Shown here: piece after piece, positions 1-12,447 of the stretch
Numbering within the stretch: the stretch's first letter is position 1
How the letters are laid out: each line of letters begins with the position of its first letter
Assembly: GCF_900113485.1 (NCBI RefSeq)
Contig: NZ_FOPM01000008.1
Location: 159,998-223,997 of the forward strand
Direction of reading: 5' to 3'
Length of the DNA: 64,000 nt
From: Methylobacterium gossipiicola
GTDB lineage: Bacteria > Pseudomonadota > Alphaproteobacteria > Rhizobiales > Beijerinckiaceae
Translations under genes and position numbers: made by a program
Notes under the pieces: model-generated
Told to the model about the DNA's origin: nothing
Database searches by the model: none
The model's input: the letters and a program-made list of their open reading frames with translations, nothing else

Positions 1-1
1 C

Positions 2-814
2 CGGCCGAACCTGCGATTTCCGTTTCCCGACGGCTTTGCCGAGCGCCTGGAGGGCCGCACGGTTCTTTCCCTCGATCGGCGGGCGAAATACCTCGTGGCG
101 CCCCTCGATTCCGGCGAGGCGCTGATCCTGCACCTCGGCATGAGCGGGCGCTTCGACGTGGCGATGCCGGACGGCCGGAATCTCTCGCCGGGGGATTTCT
201 ACCTCGAAGGCGCCTTGGGCACGCCGAAGCATGACCATGTGGTCATCGCGCTCTCGAACGGCGCCACCGTGACCTACAATGACGCGCGCCGCTTCGGCTT
301 CATGGACCTCGTGCCGACGGCCGATCTCGCAACCTGCCGGCACTTCGCCGCCATGGGGATCGAGCCCTTGAGCGACGCCCTGACGCCCGAGGCGATGGCG
401 CGTTTGTTCCGCCACAAGATCACGCCCCTGAAGGCCGCCCTCCTCGACCAGCGGCTCATCGCGGGCTTGGGCAACATCTACGTCTGCGAAGCCCTGCACC
501 GGGCGGGCCTCCATCCCGAGACGCGGGCCGGGCGCCTCGCCGACGCGGACGGCGCTCCCACCCCCGAGGCGCGCCGTCTGGCGGCGGTGATCCCGCAGGT
601 CCTCGCCGAGGCGGTGGCCGCCGGGGGCTCGACCTTGCGCGATTACGCCCACACGGACGGCAGCGCCGGGGCCTTTCAGCACGCGTTCCGGGTCTACGAC
701 CGCGCGGGCGGACCCTGTCGGACCGCCGGTTGCTCGGGGTTCATCGCCCGCATCACCCAGGCCGGTCGCTCGACCTTCTATTGCGCGACCTGTCAGATTC
801 GTCCGGGCGAGTAA
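2..814 (+). CDS. mutM: Formamidopyrimidine-DNA glycosylase, 5' end outside window
   Basis: Bifunctional base-excision repair glycosylase/AP lyase that removes 8-oxoguanine and Fapy lesions. The frame is open from base 2, so the gene starts upstream and the N-terminal catalytic Pro-Glu is not in the window. Visible landmarks are [16 protein letters not shown], the helix-two-turn-helix region [18 protein letters not shown], and a C-terminal four-cysteine zinc finger (CRTAGC then YCATCQ) just before the TAA at 812-814. About 270 residues are visible and match Fpg/MutM to the end. A GTG at 95 lies inside the conserved domain and is not the start. Confidence 0.96.
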   Translation, partial: RPNLRFPFPDGFAERLEGRTVLSLDRRAKYLVAPLDSGEALILHLGMSGRFDVAMPDGRNLSPGDFYLEGALGTPKHDHVVIALSNGATVTYNDARRFGFMDLVPTADLATCRHFAAMGIEPLSDALTPEAMARLFRHKITPLKAALLDQRLIAGLGNIYVCEALHRAGLHPETRAGRLADADGAPTPEARRLAAVIPQVLAEAVAAGGSTLRDYAHTDGSAGAFQHAFRVYDRAGGPCRTAGCSGFIARITQAGRSTFYCATCQIRPGE

Positions 815-976
815 TGGCGCGGGTCGGATGTGTCGAGATCGTGTTTTGATCCGCCATGATCGGCATCGGGGCCGGGCGAAGGATGGATTCCGTTAAGACG
901 TCCTTCGTAGTTCTGTTCGATCGATCGCCTGCGTGTCTTCCGTTCGGGCCCGTCGCCGGAGTTGTGCGTAGACCCT

Positions 977-2401
977 ATGCATCCCATCCCCGCCAACGAA
1001 ACCGAGCGCCTCTCGGCTCTGCATGATCTCGAGGTTCTCGATACGGCGCCGGATTCGCCGTACGACGCCCTCTGTCGCACGGCCTGTGCCCTGTTTCACG
1101 TGCCCATGGCCACCGTCACCCTGGTCGAAGCGGACCGGCAGTGGTTCAAGGCGAGATGCGGCTTCACCGCGGGCGAGACCGCGCGTGAAGGCTCGTTCTG
1201 CACCCACACCATCCTGTCCGACGAGGTCCTCGTGGTGGAGGATGCGCGGGTCGATCCGCGTTTCGCGACGAGTCCCCTCGTCACCGGGGACCCCCATGTC
1301 CGCTTCTATGCCGGCGCGCCGATCATCCTCAGCCCGGGCATCCGGGTGGGCACCGTCTGCGTCCAGAGCGACGCGCCGCGCACGTTCTCCGCGTGCGAGC
1401 GCACGCAATTGGCGGATCTTGCCACCATGGTCGCGGCCCAGCTCACCTTGCGCCGTACGGAGGCCCGCCTGAGGGACAGTGAGGCGCATTATCGCCTACT
1501 CGCCGACAACACCTCGGACATGATCGTCCGAGCCGATCCCGAAACCCGGCGCCTCTACGTCTCCCCGGCGGCACGGATGATCCTCGGGTACGAGCCCGAG
1601 GAACTCATCGGTTCGCGCCCGGTCGATCACATCCACCCCGACGATGTCGCGTCCTTCAACCGCGCCCTGGCTGGCCTGGGCGAGGGACGGACGGATCGGG
1701 CGGTCACGCGCCAGCGCTACCGTCGCAAGGACGGCTCCTGGGTCTGGGTCGAGGTGACGTTCAATCCCACCCGCGATGCCCTGACCGGACAGGTGACCGG
1801 CTATGTGGCGGCGGTCCGCGACGTATCCGAGCGTGAGGAGGCCGCGCGTCGGATCCGTCACATGGCCCGGCACGATGCCCTCACGGATCTCGCCAACCGC
1901 ACCTTGTTCCGTGAGCGCCTGACGCAGCGCCTCGCCGCGATCCGCGCGGGCGCCCCCGGCTTCGCGGTGCTGTGCCTCGACCTCGACCGCTTCAAGGCGG
2001 TCAATGACGGGCTCGGGCATCAGGCGGGCGACGCGCTCCTGTGCCGGGTCGCCGAACGCCTGAAGGGGCTGGTGCGCGACGGGGACACCGTGTCGCGGCT
2101 GGGCGGTGACGAGTTCACCATCCTCCTCGCAGCCAGCGATCGGGCCGAGGACGTACGGCATTTCGCGCGCCGACTCGTCGCTGCGATCCGCGAGCCCATC
2201 GATCTCGACGGGCAGCCGGTGATCGTCGGGATCAGCGTCGGGATCGCCCGGGCGCCCCGGGACGGAACGGAGCCGGACGCCCTCTACCGAAACGCCGACC
2301 TCGCCCTGCACCAGGCCAAGGCCGGCGGCCGGAACACCTTCCGGTTCTACGAGCCCGGTATGCATTTCACCGGCCCGGAGGTCGCGCAGGCGGCGCGATA
2401 G
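977..2401 (+). CDS. GAF-PAS-GGDEF diguanylate cyclase
   Basis: Predicted soluble c-di-GMP synthase of 474 residues. A GAF domain (about 20-155) opens with the usual LHDLEVLDTAPD segment. A PAS domain follows (about 172-292: DNTSDMIV, SPAARMILGY, KDGSWVWVEV), then a GGDEF domain (about 300-465). The catalytic GGDEF is intact at residues 376-380, and an RDGD inhibitory I-site sits exactly five residues upstream (367-370), so product inhibition is expected. There is no EAL domain, transmembrane segment or signal peptide. The ATG at 977 is preferred over an in-frame TTG at 962 because conserved GAF sequence begins soon after it. The ligand sensed by GAF/PAS is unknown. Confidence 0.9.
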   Translation: MHPIPANETERLSALHDLEVLDTAPDSPYDALCRTACALFHVPMATVTLVEADRQWFKARCGFTAGETAREGSFCTHTILSDEVLVVEDARVDPRFATSPLVTGDPHVRFYAGAPIILSPGIRVGTVCVQSDAPRTFSACERTQLADLATMVAAQLTLRRTEARLRDSEAHYRLLADNTSDMIVRADPETRRLYVSPAARMILGYEPEELIGSRPVDHIHPDDVASFNRALAGLGEGRTDRAVTRQRYRRKDGSWVWVEVTFNPTRDALTGQVTGYVAAVRDVSEREEAARRIRHMARHDALTDLANRTLFRERLTQRLAAIRAGAPGFAVLCLDLDRFKAVNDGLGHQAGDALLCRVAERLKGLVRDGDTVSRLGGDEFTILLAASDRAEDVRHFARRLVAAIREPIDLDGQPVIVGISVGIARAPRDGTEPDALYRNADLALHQAKAGGRNTFRFYEPGMHFTGPEVAQAAR

Positions 2402-2429
2402 GGCGCCTGCCGCCGGGGCACGCCGCCCC

Positions 2430-3107
2430 TCACCAGCCGCGCGTTTCCTCACCCGTCGGGCGTCGTCCCCCGGGGGTCAGCCGGTCGATCACCTGCGGCA
2501 GGGCCTCGGCCAACTGGCTCAGAAGCGCGTCGCGCGGCAGGCCCGTGCGTTGCGCCAGGGTGTCGATGGTGTCGGGACCAAGGGCATCGGCCAGCTGATG
2601 CGGTTGCACCGGACGGTTCTCGCCGTGCCCGATCCAGGATTCCATCAGGTCGCCGAGGCCGCCACGTTGGAAACGGTCGATGAGCCCATCGAGGCCGCTC
2701 TGTCCGTCTCCGGCTTCGTGGTCGAGGCGCGCGTAGGGACCCGCGCCCGGATCGCGTCCGTCCCCACGGTCGCCCGGTCCGTCGAGCATGCCGGCGAGAT
2801 CGCTGAAATCGCCCCCGCGCCCTCCCCGTAGCGAACCGTCGTCCCGGCCGCGATCCTGTCCGAAGCCGCCGAGATCGCCGTCGTCGTAGCCGCCGGGGGC
2901 GCGCTCGGATGGCGGTTCGTTGTGCCGCGTCCGGGCGCCGCCGCCCAGAATGTCTCCGAGGCCTCCGGCTCCCTTGGAGAGGAGGAGCATGAGGAGCGCC
3001 TGGACGATGGGCGAGAGGCCACCGCCCTGGCCGCCGCTCCGGTCATCGCGACCGCCGCCCAGAACCTGTCCGAGTACGCCGCCGATCACTTGATCGAGAA
3101 GGCCCAT
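2430..3107 (-). CDS. YidB-like (DUF937-type) protein
   Basis: A 225-residue protein. The N-terminus (MGLLDQVIGGVLGQVLGGG, then SPIVQALLMLLLSKGAGGLGD) and the C-terminal segment (QLADALGPDTIDTLAQRTGL, then LLSQLAEALPQVIDRLTPGG) are characteristic of YidB proteins. The middle (about residues 55-125) is a low-complexity Gly/Arg/Asp-rich linker. No molecular function is established for the family. It converges on the diguanylate cyclase gene with a 28-nt gap. Confidence 0.8.
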   Translation of the reverse strand: MGLLDQVIGGVLGQVLGGGRDDRSGGQGGGLSPIVQALLMLLLSKGAGGLGDILGGGARTRHNEPPSERAPGGYDDGDLGGFGQDRGRDDGSLRGGRGGDFSDLAGMLDGPGDRGDGRDPGAGPYARLDHEAGDGQSGLDGLIDRFQRGGLGDLMESWIGHGENRPVQPHQLADALGPDTIDTLAQRTGLPRDALLSQLAEALPQVIDRLTPGGRRPTGEETRGW

Positions 3108-3155
3108 GTGTTTCTCCCATCCCGTGTGTGGTGCCGCTCGGGTGTCGTCGCCGCC

Positions 3156-3512
3156 CTATTGCTGACGGCTGCCGCCCGTGGCGGCCCGGTCCTTCGGCGG
3201 CAGGTGATCGAGGGGGTTGGTCCTCGCTCGGCCCGCCGATCCGGTCACCGTTGTGGAATGGTCGATGGCCGTGGGCGGCGAGACCTGGCCCGTCGGCCGG
3301 TCGGCGGCGGCGTTCCGCGACGGCAGGGTGGCGGGGGTGGGCTGGTCGTTGGGGTTGGCCACGGACTGGGCCACGGCCGTGCGGCTTCCCAGGGGGCTCA
3401 CCAGCATGCCGAACGCGGCGGAGACCGCGAGGCCGGCGACGAACAGGCCCGTTGCCGCGGTGCCGGCGCGGGGCCGCAGGGCATGGCGTCGGCGGGCGGA
3501 GGTGGTGGTCAT
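3156..3512 (-). CDS. Small single-pass membrane or exported hypothetical protein
   Basis: 118 residues from the ATG at 3512. That start has a GGAG about 8-10 nt upstream and is preferred over a longer frame from 3575. A basic N-terminus (MTTTSARRRHALRPR) precedes one hydrophobic segment (ATGLFVAGLAVSAAFGMLV) and a polar Pro/Thr-rich tail, which suggests an uncleaved anchor or a signal peptide ending near AVAQS. No domain is recognised. It lies between a YidB-like gene and uvrB on the same strand. Confidence 0.55.
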   Translation of the reverse strand: MTTTSARRRHALRPRAGTAATGLFVAGLAVSAAFGMLVSPLGSRTAVAQSVANPNDQPTPATLPSRNAAADRPTGQVSPPTAIDHSTTVTGSAGRARTNPLDHLPPKDRAATGGSRQQ

Positions 3513-3600
3513 GATCACGGCGATCTCCGGAGAGGGACGGGAGCCGGCATCCGAGGATGCCCGTTGCCGAATCAAGCCGGGCGGGACCGGGCGGTTCCCC

Positions 3601-6339
<2,739 letters not shown>

Positions 6340-6531
6340 ACGGAAGATATGGGCCTCTTCCGCTGAGCCGGGAAGGGTCTCGCCCCGCCCCACCCGAACG
6401 AACCCCCGCCCGGCCATTGCGGGACCTCGGCCCTCTGCGTCCCACACATGGCTCGACCGCGCCCGCGAACGCTCCGCCGTCGAGACCGTTGATCCGTCGG
6501 GCGCCTTCGCGACCACGGAGTTTTTGAGTTC

Positions 6532-7590
6532 ATGACGGGAACGGCTCTCATCGCCGGTGCCAGCGGCATCGTCGGCAACAACCTCGCGCGCCACCTCGTG
6601 GAGACAGGCTGGACGGTGCACGGCCTCGCCCGCCGGCCCATGGACATCGCGGGTGTCACGCCCGTAGTCGCCGACCTCACCGATCCGGCCTCGCTCACGG
6701 CGGCCCTGGCGGAGCTGCGCCCGACCCACGTGTTCCTCACCACCTGGATGCGCCAGGCGACGGAAGCCGAGAATTGCCGGGTCAACGGCGCCATGGTCCG
6801 CAACCTCCTCGACGCCCTCGGGGCGGCCCCCCTCGCCCATGTCGCCTTGGTGACGGGGTTGAAGCACTATCTCGGGCCGTTCGAGGCCTACGGCAAAGGC
6901 ACCCTGCCCCAGACCCCGTTCCGCGAGGATCAGGATCGTTTGCCGGTCGAGAACTTCTACTATGTGCAGGAAGACGAAGTCTTCGCGGCCGCCGCGCGGC
7001 GCGGCTTCACCTGGAGCGTCCACCGGCCGCACACCATCGTGGGCTATGCCCTGGGCAACGCCATGAACATGGGGGTGACGCTCGCCGTCTACGCAACGTT
7101 GTGTCGAGAATCCGGGCGGCCGTTCCTGTTTCCGGGCTCGCCCCAGCAATGGAACGGCCTCACCGACGTCACCGATGCCCGGCTGCTGGCCCGCCACCTC
7201 GCCTGGGCCTCCACCACGCCGCAAGCCGCCGACCACGCCTTCAACGTGGTGAACGGCGACGTGTTTCGGTGGTCGTGGATGTGGGGCCGCATCGCCGCGT
7301 GGTTCGGGCTGGAGCCGGCCCCCTATTCCGGCGCGGCGGCGCCCCTGGAGCAGCAGATGGCGGGCGCCGCGCCCCTGTGGCGGGACCTCGCCGAGCGGCA
7401 CGGCCTCGTGGAGCCGGACCTCGACCGCCTCGCCTCGGCCTGGCACACGGATGCGGATCTCGGCCGCCCCATCGAGGTCGTCACCGACATGAGCCGCAGC
7501 CGCCGCCTCGGCTTCCTCGACTATCAACCGAGCGACGACGCCTTCTTCGACCTGTTTTCACGGTTGAGGGCGGAGCGCATCATTCCCTGA
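6532..7590 (+). CDS. PRISE-type SDR oxidoreductase (NAD(P)-dependent epimerase/dehydratase family)
   Basis: A 352-residue atypical short-chain dehydrogenase. The N-terminal nucleotide motif is GASGIVG (residues 9-15). The [16 protein letters not shown] segment and the NFYYVQEDE segment match the Lys and Tyr motifs of the PRISE group (progesterone 5-beta-reductase/iridoid synthase-like enzymes), which reduce activated C=C bonds. The natural bacterial substrate cannot be read from sequence. The gene diverges from uvrB. Confidence 0.8.
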   Translation: MTGTALIAGASGIVGNNLARHLVETGWTVHGLARRPMDIAGVTPVVADLTDPASLTAALAELRPTHVFLTTWMRQATEAENCRVNGAMVRNLLDALGAAPLAHVALVTGLKHYLGPFEAYGKGTLPQTPFREDQDRLPVENFYYVQEDEVFAAAARRGFTWSVHRPHTIVGYALGNAMNMGVTLAVYATLCRESGRPFLFPGSPQQWNGLTDVTDARLLARHLAWASTTPQAADHAFNVVNGDVFRWSWMWGRIAAWFGLEPAPYSGAAAPLEQQMAGAAPLWRDLAERHGLVEPDLDRLASAWHTDADLGRPIEVVTDMSRSRRLGFLDYQPSDDAFFDLFSRLRAERIIP

Positions 7591-7634
7591 CGCAACGCGA
7601 CCCCCGGCTGGACAGGCCGGGGGCGGGAGCCCAG

Positions 7635-8201
7635 ATGACGGGCGAATCATCGACCGGATCGACACCGATGCAGCCGCAGAGCCCCGAAAAGCCCGAACTC
7701 GACGACGCGACCCTGGCCTTCGCCGGCCGGGTCTTCCAGTTCGCCCGCCTGGGACACACGCAGGAACTGGCCGATCTGTTCGGCCAGGGCCTGCCGGCGA
7801 ACTTGCGCAACGACAAGGGCGACAGCCTCTTGATGCTCGCCGCCTATAACGGGCAGGCCGAAACCGCGCGGGCGATCCTCGAACATGGCGGCGATCCGGA
7901 ACTCGCCAACGATCGGGGCCAGACGCCGCTCGCCGGCGCCGCCTTCAAAGGCGACCGCGCCATGGCGGAACTGCTCCTGGCCCACGGCGCCCTCGTAGAC
8001 GGCCCCGGCGATGGCTCCCGCACGGCCCTGATGATCGCCGCGATGTTCGACCGCATCGAGATGATCGACCTGCTCCTCGCCCACGGCGCCGACCCGGACC
8101 GGCGCGACGGCGCCGGCCTCAGCGCCGCCGAGATGGCCCAGTCCATGGGCGCCGTGCACGCCCCGGCCCGCCTCGCCCAGGCGCCACGTTCGCAGTCCTG
8201 A
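7635..8201 (+). CDS. Ankyrin-repeat protein
   Basis: 188 residues from the ATG at 7635, 44 nt after the SDR stop. It carries three to four ankyrin repeats, for example KGDSLLMLAAYNGQAETARA, GQTPLAGAAFKGDRAMAELL and SRTALMIAAMFDRIEMIDLL. There is no signal peptide or membrane segment, so it is probably cytosolic and protein-binding. The partner is unknown. It may be co-transcribed with the SDR gene. Confidence 0.82.
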   Translation: MTGESSTGSTPMQPQSPEKPELDDATLAFAGRVFQFARLGHTQELADLFGQGLPANLRNDKGDSLLMLAAYNGQAETARAILEHGGDPELANDRGQTPLAGAAFKGDRAMAELLLAHGALVDGPGDGSRTALMIAAMFDRIEMIDLLLAHGADPDRRDGAGLSAAEMAQSMGAVHAPARLAQAPRSQS

Positions 8202-8298
8202 CACGCCTGCACAGGGGGCCGATCGGGTGTATGGAGCGGATCGGTCCGCATCCGGCCCCATTCGGGCTCCGGCCCGTGCTTGGCCCGACGAGTGCATC

Positions 8299-9561
8299 AT
8301 GACCCGCCCGCTCCAGAACCGCCGTATCCTCCTTGTGATCGGCGGCGGCATCGCGGCCTACAAGGCCCTCGACCTCATCCGCCGCCTGCGCGAGCGCGGG
8401 GCGCAGGTGCGCCCGCTGCTCACGAAGGGCGCGCAGGAATTCGTCACGCCCCTGGCCGCCGCCGCTCTTGCCGGCGAGCGCGCCCATACGGACCTGTTCG
8501 ACCGGGCGGAGGAAGCCGATATCGGCCATATCAAGCTCGCCCGCGACGCCGATGCCATCGTGGTGGCGCCCGCCACCGCGAGCCTGATGGCTCGGATGGC
8601 CACGGGCGAGGCCTCCGACCTCGCCGCGACCGTGCTCCTCGCCACGACCCTGCCGATCCTCATCGCTCCGGCCATGAACGTGCGGATGTGGCAGCACCCC
8701 GCGACCCGGCGCAACCTCGCCACCCTGAAGGGCGACGGTGTCCGGGTCGTCGGCCCCAACGACGGGGCCATGGCGGAGGCCGAGTTCGGCCCCGGACGCC
8801 TCGCCGAACCCGCCGAGATCGCCGACGCCGTGGAGGCGATGCTGGCCGGGGGCGAGACGGCCAACGGCTTCGGCTTCCTCGCCGGGCGGTCGTCCCCGAC
8901 TGCCGCCCCCCTGACGGGGCGCCGCGTCCTCGTCACCTCCGGGCCGACCCACGAGCCCATCGATCCCGTCCGCTACCTCGCCAACCGCTCGTCGGGCCGC
9001 CAGGGCCACGCCATCGCGGCAGCGGCAGCGGCGGCCGGGGCCGACGTCACTCTGGTCTCCGGACCCGTCCAGATCCCCGATCCGACCGGGGTGCGGGTGA
9101 TTCGCGTCGAGACCGCCCGCGCCATGTTGGCGGCCGTGGAGGAGACCCTGCCGGCCGACATCGCGGTGTTCACCGCCGCCGTCGGCGATTGGCGTCCCGC
9201 CACCGTGGGGGCGGGCAAGATCAAGAAGGACGGTGCTGAACCGGCCCCCCTGGTCCTCGTCGAGAATCCCGACATCCTCGCCACCGTCGCGGCCCGGACG
9301 AGCGACCGTCCCACCCTCGTGGTGGGCTTCGCCGCCGAGACCGACGATGTGCTCGCCAACGCCCATCGCAAGATCGCCCGCAAGGGCTGCGACCTCCTCG
9401 TCGCCAACGACGTCTCGGCCGCAGGCGGCGTCATGGGCGGGCGCGACAACACCGTCCATCTTGTGGGCCGCGACGGTTCGGTGGAGACGTGGCCGACCCT
9501 CGACAAGGACGAGGTCGGGCGCCGCCTGGTCACGCGCTTCGCCGCGTTGCTGCCCGCATGA
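8299..9561 (+). CDS. coaBC: Bifunctional phosphopantothenoylcysteine decarboxylase/synthetase
   Basis: Two steps of coenzyme A synthesis: CTP-dependent joining of cysteine to 4'-phosphopantothenate (CoaB) and FMN-dependent decarboxylation (CoaC). It is 420 residues long. The N-terminal flavoprotein half shows GGGIAAYKALDL, the catalytic-His region IGHIKLARDAD, VVAPATASLMARMATG and the substrate-clamp motif PAMNVRMW. The C-terminal synthetase half shows SGPTHEPIDPVRYLANRSSG, KIKKDG and VANDVS. The ATG at 8299 begins where homologues begin; an in-frame ATG at 8227 would add 24 unconserved residues. Confidence 0.95.
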   Translation: MTRPLQNRRILLVIGGGIAAYKALDLIRRLRERGAQVRPLLTKGAQEFVTPLAAAALAGERAHTDLFDRAEEADIGHIKLARDADAIVVAPATASLMARMATGEASDLAATVLLATTLPILIAPAMNVRMWQHPATRRNLATLKGDGVRVVGPNDGAMAEAEFGPGRLAEPAEIADAVEAMLAGGETANGFGFLAGRSSPTAAPLTGRRVLVTSGPTHEPIDPVRYLANRSSGRQGHAIAAAAAAAGADVTLVSGPVQIPDPTGVRVIRVETARAMLAAVEETLPADIAVFTAAVGDWRPATVGAGKIKKDGAEPAPLVLVENPDILATVAARTSDRPTLVVGFAAETDDVLANAHRKIARKGCDLLVANDVSAAGGVMGGRDNTVHLVGRDGSVETWPTLDKDEVGRRLVTRFAALLPA

Positions 9562-9825
9562 CGCAGCGCGACAAAAACCTGCGGAGCCAAGTTGCGGCGC
9601 CGCGCGTTAAGGCTTGACTAACCCGCTATCCGGCATCATTTCGGCGTCGCCTCCGACTTCGCCCCGTGCCGGTCGTGCGGCTCCATAGGATCTGACTGAA
9701 CCAATGCCCAGCGACAGTAGTCGATGGACCGTGCCGTTGTCGGCCGTCCGCGTGCGCCAAGCCTGATCGCTGGATCGGGTTCGCCCGCGACCGGCCTGTG
9801 ATGGCCGGTCGAGCGAGGTGAGCCC

Positions 9826-10155
9826 ATGACTGTCTTGAAGCTTTCGTCCCTTCCGGCTGGCCTCCGTCCGGACGCCATTCGCACCAATCTCCGTTTCCCC
9901 ACCGAATTCCGACTGCCGACCCCCGGGCGCCGGTCCCTCCGCAAGGCCCAGGCCAATCCGTCGCGCGCCAAGCCGTCCCGTCCGAAGACGGGCCGCGACG
10001 CCAACGTCGCCCTGATCATGGCCGTGATGATGAGCCTCGTCTTCGCACCCGTCCTCGGGATGCATCTGTTCGCCACCTTCGGGGCGATGGAAAAGGCGCA
10101 GAAGCCCGCGCCCGAGGTGGTTTCTCAAGCCGTTCGCACCTTGCCGCCGGGCTGA
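9826..10155 (+). CDS. Small membrane-anchored hypothetical protein
   Basis: 109 residues with a GAGGTGAG ribosome-binding site about 8 nt before the ATG. A basic N-terminal half rich in Arg/Pro/Lys precedes one transmembrane segment (VALIMAVMMSLVFAPVLGMHLFA split across about residues 62-85) and a short polar tail, giving a likely cytosolic N-terminus. No family is recognised. The 264 bases between coaBC and this gene hold no other convincing gene. Confidence 0.5.
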   Translation: MTVLKLSSLPAGLRPDAIRTNLRFPTEFRLPTPGRRSLRKAQANPSRAKPSRPKTGRDANVALIMAVMMSLVFAPVLGMHLFATFGAMEKAQKPAPEVVSQAVRTLPPG

Positions 10156-10174
10156 CCCGGCGGCATCGGATCCG

Positions 10175-10816
10175 TCAGGCGGTTCCTTGGGCCGCGGCGT
10201 GCTCGGCGGAGAGGGCGGCGTCCTCGGCCGCGATCCGGGTGGCGGCGGGGCGCCCATTGGTACGGGCGATGTAGTCGCGAATCGTCGGGGTCTCCGGCAC
10301 GAGCTTGAAGCTCGTGGTCCAGCCCAGGGCCGTGCCCCAGAGGATGTCGGCGGCGCTGAAGCGTTCGCCGAGGAGGTACGACCCCTTCGCCAGGGCTTCC
10401 GTCAACGTCGTCATCACGGTGTCGAAGTCGCCATAGGCCGACATGGCGCGGGGACCCGCCTCGCGTTGCAGCGCCCGGTCGATGACCGCCGGCTCGAAGC
10501 TCGATCCATAATAGACCATCCAGCGCAGGTACGGTCCGCGCAACGGGTCGTCGAGGCCGGGCGCGAGGCCGGCCTCCGGGAACAGGTCGGCGAGGTAGAG
10601 GTAGATCGCCGCCTGCTCGGTGACCACGGTGTCGCCCCGGGTGAGGGCCGGCACCTTGCCCATGGGATTGACGGCGAGATACGCCGCCGCGCGGTGCTCG
10701 CCCGCCTTCATGTTCAGGACGTGCAGCCGGTGCGGCGCACCGAGTTCGGCCAGGAGAACGCGGACCCCCGTCGAGCGGGTCTGGGGCGCATGATAGAGCG
10801 TGATCGCGGTATCCAA
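10175..10816 (-). CDS. Glutathione S-transferase family protein
   Basis: A 213-residue cytosolic GST-fold protein. The N-terminal thioredoxin-like domain has LYHAPQTRSTGVRVLLAELG, the cis-proline motif NPMGKVPAL and the glutathione-binding TEQAAIYLYLADLFPE. An all-helical C-terminal domain follows, with LLGERFSAADILWGTALGW. Ser/Thr in the first motif is likely the activating residue. The specific substrate is unknown. It converges on the small gene at 9826. Confidence 0.88.
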   Translation of the reverse strand: MDTAITLYHAPQTRSTGVRVLLAELGAPHRLHVLNMKAGEHRAAAYLAVNPMGKVPALTRGDTVVTEQAAIYLYLADLFPEAGLAPGLDDPLRGPYLRWMVYYGSSFEPAVIDRALQREAGPRAMSAYGDFDTVMTTLTEALAKGSYLLGERFSAADILWGTALGWTTSFKLVPETPTIRDYIARTNGRPAATRIAAEDAALSAEHAAAQGTA

Positions 10817-10870
10817 GTCTCGACCTCTCGCAAATTGGCAGCTGCAAGGTCGTCGCCGGAGGCGCCGGGG

Positions 10871-11863
10871 TCAACCGCCCCGGCGGGTCGCCACGGCCTG
10901 GGCCAGGAGGCACAGGATCTCGAACACCAGGGTGGCGCCGGCGAGTGCCGTGATGCCGGACGGATCGAGGGGCGGGGCGACCTCGACGAGATCGGCCCCG
11001 ACGAAATCGAGGCCGCCCAGCGCCCGCACGAGGAACAGCGCCTCCCGGCTGGTGAAGCCGCCCATTTCCGGGGTGCCGGTGCCAGGGGCATAGGCGGGGT
11101 CGAGGGCGTCGATGTCAAAGCTGAGATAGGTCGGGCCGTCGCCCACCACGGTCCGCGCCTCAGCGACGATTTCGGGCAGGCCCCGCACCATCACGGTATC
11201 CATGGGGACGATCCGCACCCCCTGCCCCCGCGCCCAGTCCAGTTCGTCGGCGGCATCGACGCTGCCGCGCAGGCCGATCTGAATCGTCCGCTTCGGATCG
11301 AGGACACCGTCCTCGATGGCCCGGCGGAACGGCGTGCCGTGGGTGAGCCGGCTGCCGTCATATTGCCCATCATCGGTATCGCTGTGGGCGTCGATATGGA
11401 CGAGGCCGACGGGGCGGCGACGTCCGAGTGCCCGCAGGACCGGATAGGTCACGAAATGGTCACCGCCGACCGAGAGCGGGACGATGCCGGCCTCGGCGAG
11501 GGGCGTGTAGAACGCCTCGATGCGCGATGCCGTCGCGGCGACATCGATGGGGTTGACGCAGACGTCGCCGAGATCGGCGCAGGCCGCGAGGTCGTAGGGG
11601 GGCACGCCCGTCGCAGCGTTGAGGGCCCGCGTACCCGTGGAGGCGTCCCGCACGCCGCGCGGCCCGAGGCGGGCGCCGGGGCGGTTGGTGGTGGCCCCGT
11701 CGAACGGGATGCCGATGAGGCCGATGTCGATTCGGCCCGGCGCCTCGGCGGGGGCGAGGACCGGCAGGCGCATGAAACTCGACACCCCCGAGAAGCGCGG
11801 GCTCGCCATGCCGGAGGGCGGGTGATACCGGGCGATTCGCGCGGCGTCGACTTCGTTCGCCAT
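10871..11863 (-). CDS. Ureohydrolase (agmatinase/guanidino-acid hydrolase family)
   Basis: Predicted binuclear Mn hydrolase of 330 residues that releases urea from a guanidino compound. All metal-ligand motifs are present: GGDHFVTYP, HIDAHSDTDD and SFDIDALDPAYAPGTGTPE. The APGTGTPE form is typical of the agmatinase/guanidinobutyrase branch rather than arginase. Agmatine, guanidinobutyrate and guanidinopropionate cannot be separated by eye. The ATG at 11863 is chosen because the longer frame runs over the rpsT promoter region. Confidence 0.87.
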   Translation of the reverse strand: MANEVDAARIARYHPPSGMASPRFSGVSSFMRLPVLAPAEAPGRIDIGLIGIPFDGATTNRPGARLGPRGVRDASTGTRALNAATGVPPYDLAACADLGDVCVNPIDVAATASRIEAFYTPLAEAGIVPLSVGGDHFVTYPVLRALGRRRPVGLVHIDAHSDTDDGQYDGSRLTHGTPFRRAIEDGVLDPKRTIQIGLRGSVDAADELDWARGQGVRIVPMDTVMVRGLPEIVAEARTVVGDGPTYLSFDIDALDPAYAPGTGTPEMGGFTSREALFLVRALGGLDFVGADLVEVAPPLDPSGITALAGATLVFEILCLLAQAVATRRGG

Positions 11864-12121
11864 GGGGCCTTCCCTTCCACTGGGCGGCGAATCATCACCC
11901 GTGGGCGACGCATCGATCAAGGCGCTCCTTCGGCTGGAAGACAGGGCCATGACGGTTCCGTTGACGGATCGGCGGCGCGTGGCTATAGAGCGCGGATTGC
12001 CGACGGTCGCGGTCAGTTCTGCCCGTCGGCTTCGCCATTGCCCGAACAACCTGCACGCGATCGTACGACACACCGGCCTGCGGGCTCGTCGGGATCGCCT
12101 CAAACGTGATGAGGATGCCCC

Positions 12122-12388
12122 ATGGCCAACACCGTGTCGGCCAAGAAAATGACCCGCAAGATCGCGAAGCGGACCGCTGTGAACCGCTCGCGCCGCAGCC
12201 GTATGCGCACCTTCGTCCGCAAGGTCGAAGAGGCGATCGCCGGTGGCGACCAGACCACGGCCCTGTCCGCCCTGCGGGCCGCCGAGCCCGAGATCATGCG
12301 GGCTGCCCAGCACGGCATCGTGCATAAGAACAATGCGTCCCGGAAGGTTTCGCGCCTCGCGGCCCGGGTCAAGGCGCTCGCCGCCTGA
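12122..12388 (+). CDS. rpsT: 30S ribosomal protein S20
   Basis: 88-residue primary 16S rRNA-binding protein. The start [20 protein letters not shown] and the [13 protein letters not shown] helix are typical of S20, as are the Lys/Arg/Ala-rich composition and the end [11 protein letters not shown]. It precedes dnaA, a common arrangement in alphaproteobacteria, and is followed by an intrinsic terminator that separates the two transcripts. Confidence 0.97.
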   Translation: MANTVSAKKMTRKIAKRTAVNRSRRSRMRTFVRKVEEAIAGGDQTTALSALRAAEPEIMRAAQHGIVHKNNASRKVSRLAARVKALAA

Positions 12389-12418
12389 CATCGTCTTCCC
12401 GAAGACCCTTTGCGAAGA

Positions 12419-12447
12419 AGGCCCGGCAGTGATGCCGGGCTTTCTTC
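12419..12447 (+). terminator. Intrinsic terminator of rpsT
   Basis: GCCCGGC-agtgat-GCCGGGC stem-loop at 12421-12440 followed immediately by TTTCTT. It lies 33 nt after the rpsT stop codon. Confidence 0.85.

Noticed and set aside
6340..7527. Extra 396 N-terminal residues for uvrB
   Set aside because: The open frame is antisense to the SDR gene, with Arg/Gly-rich shadow composition and no UvrB-like sequence.
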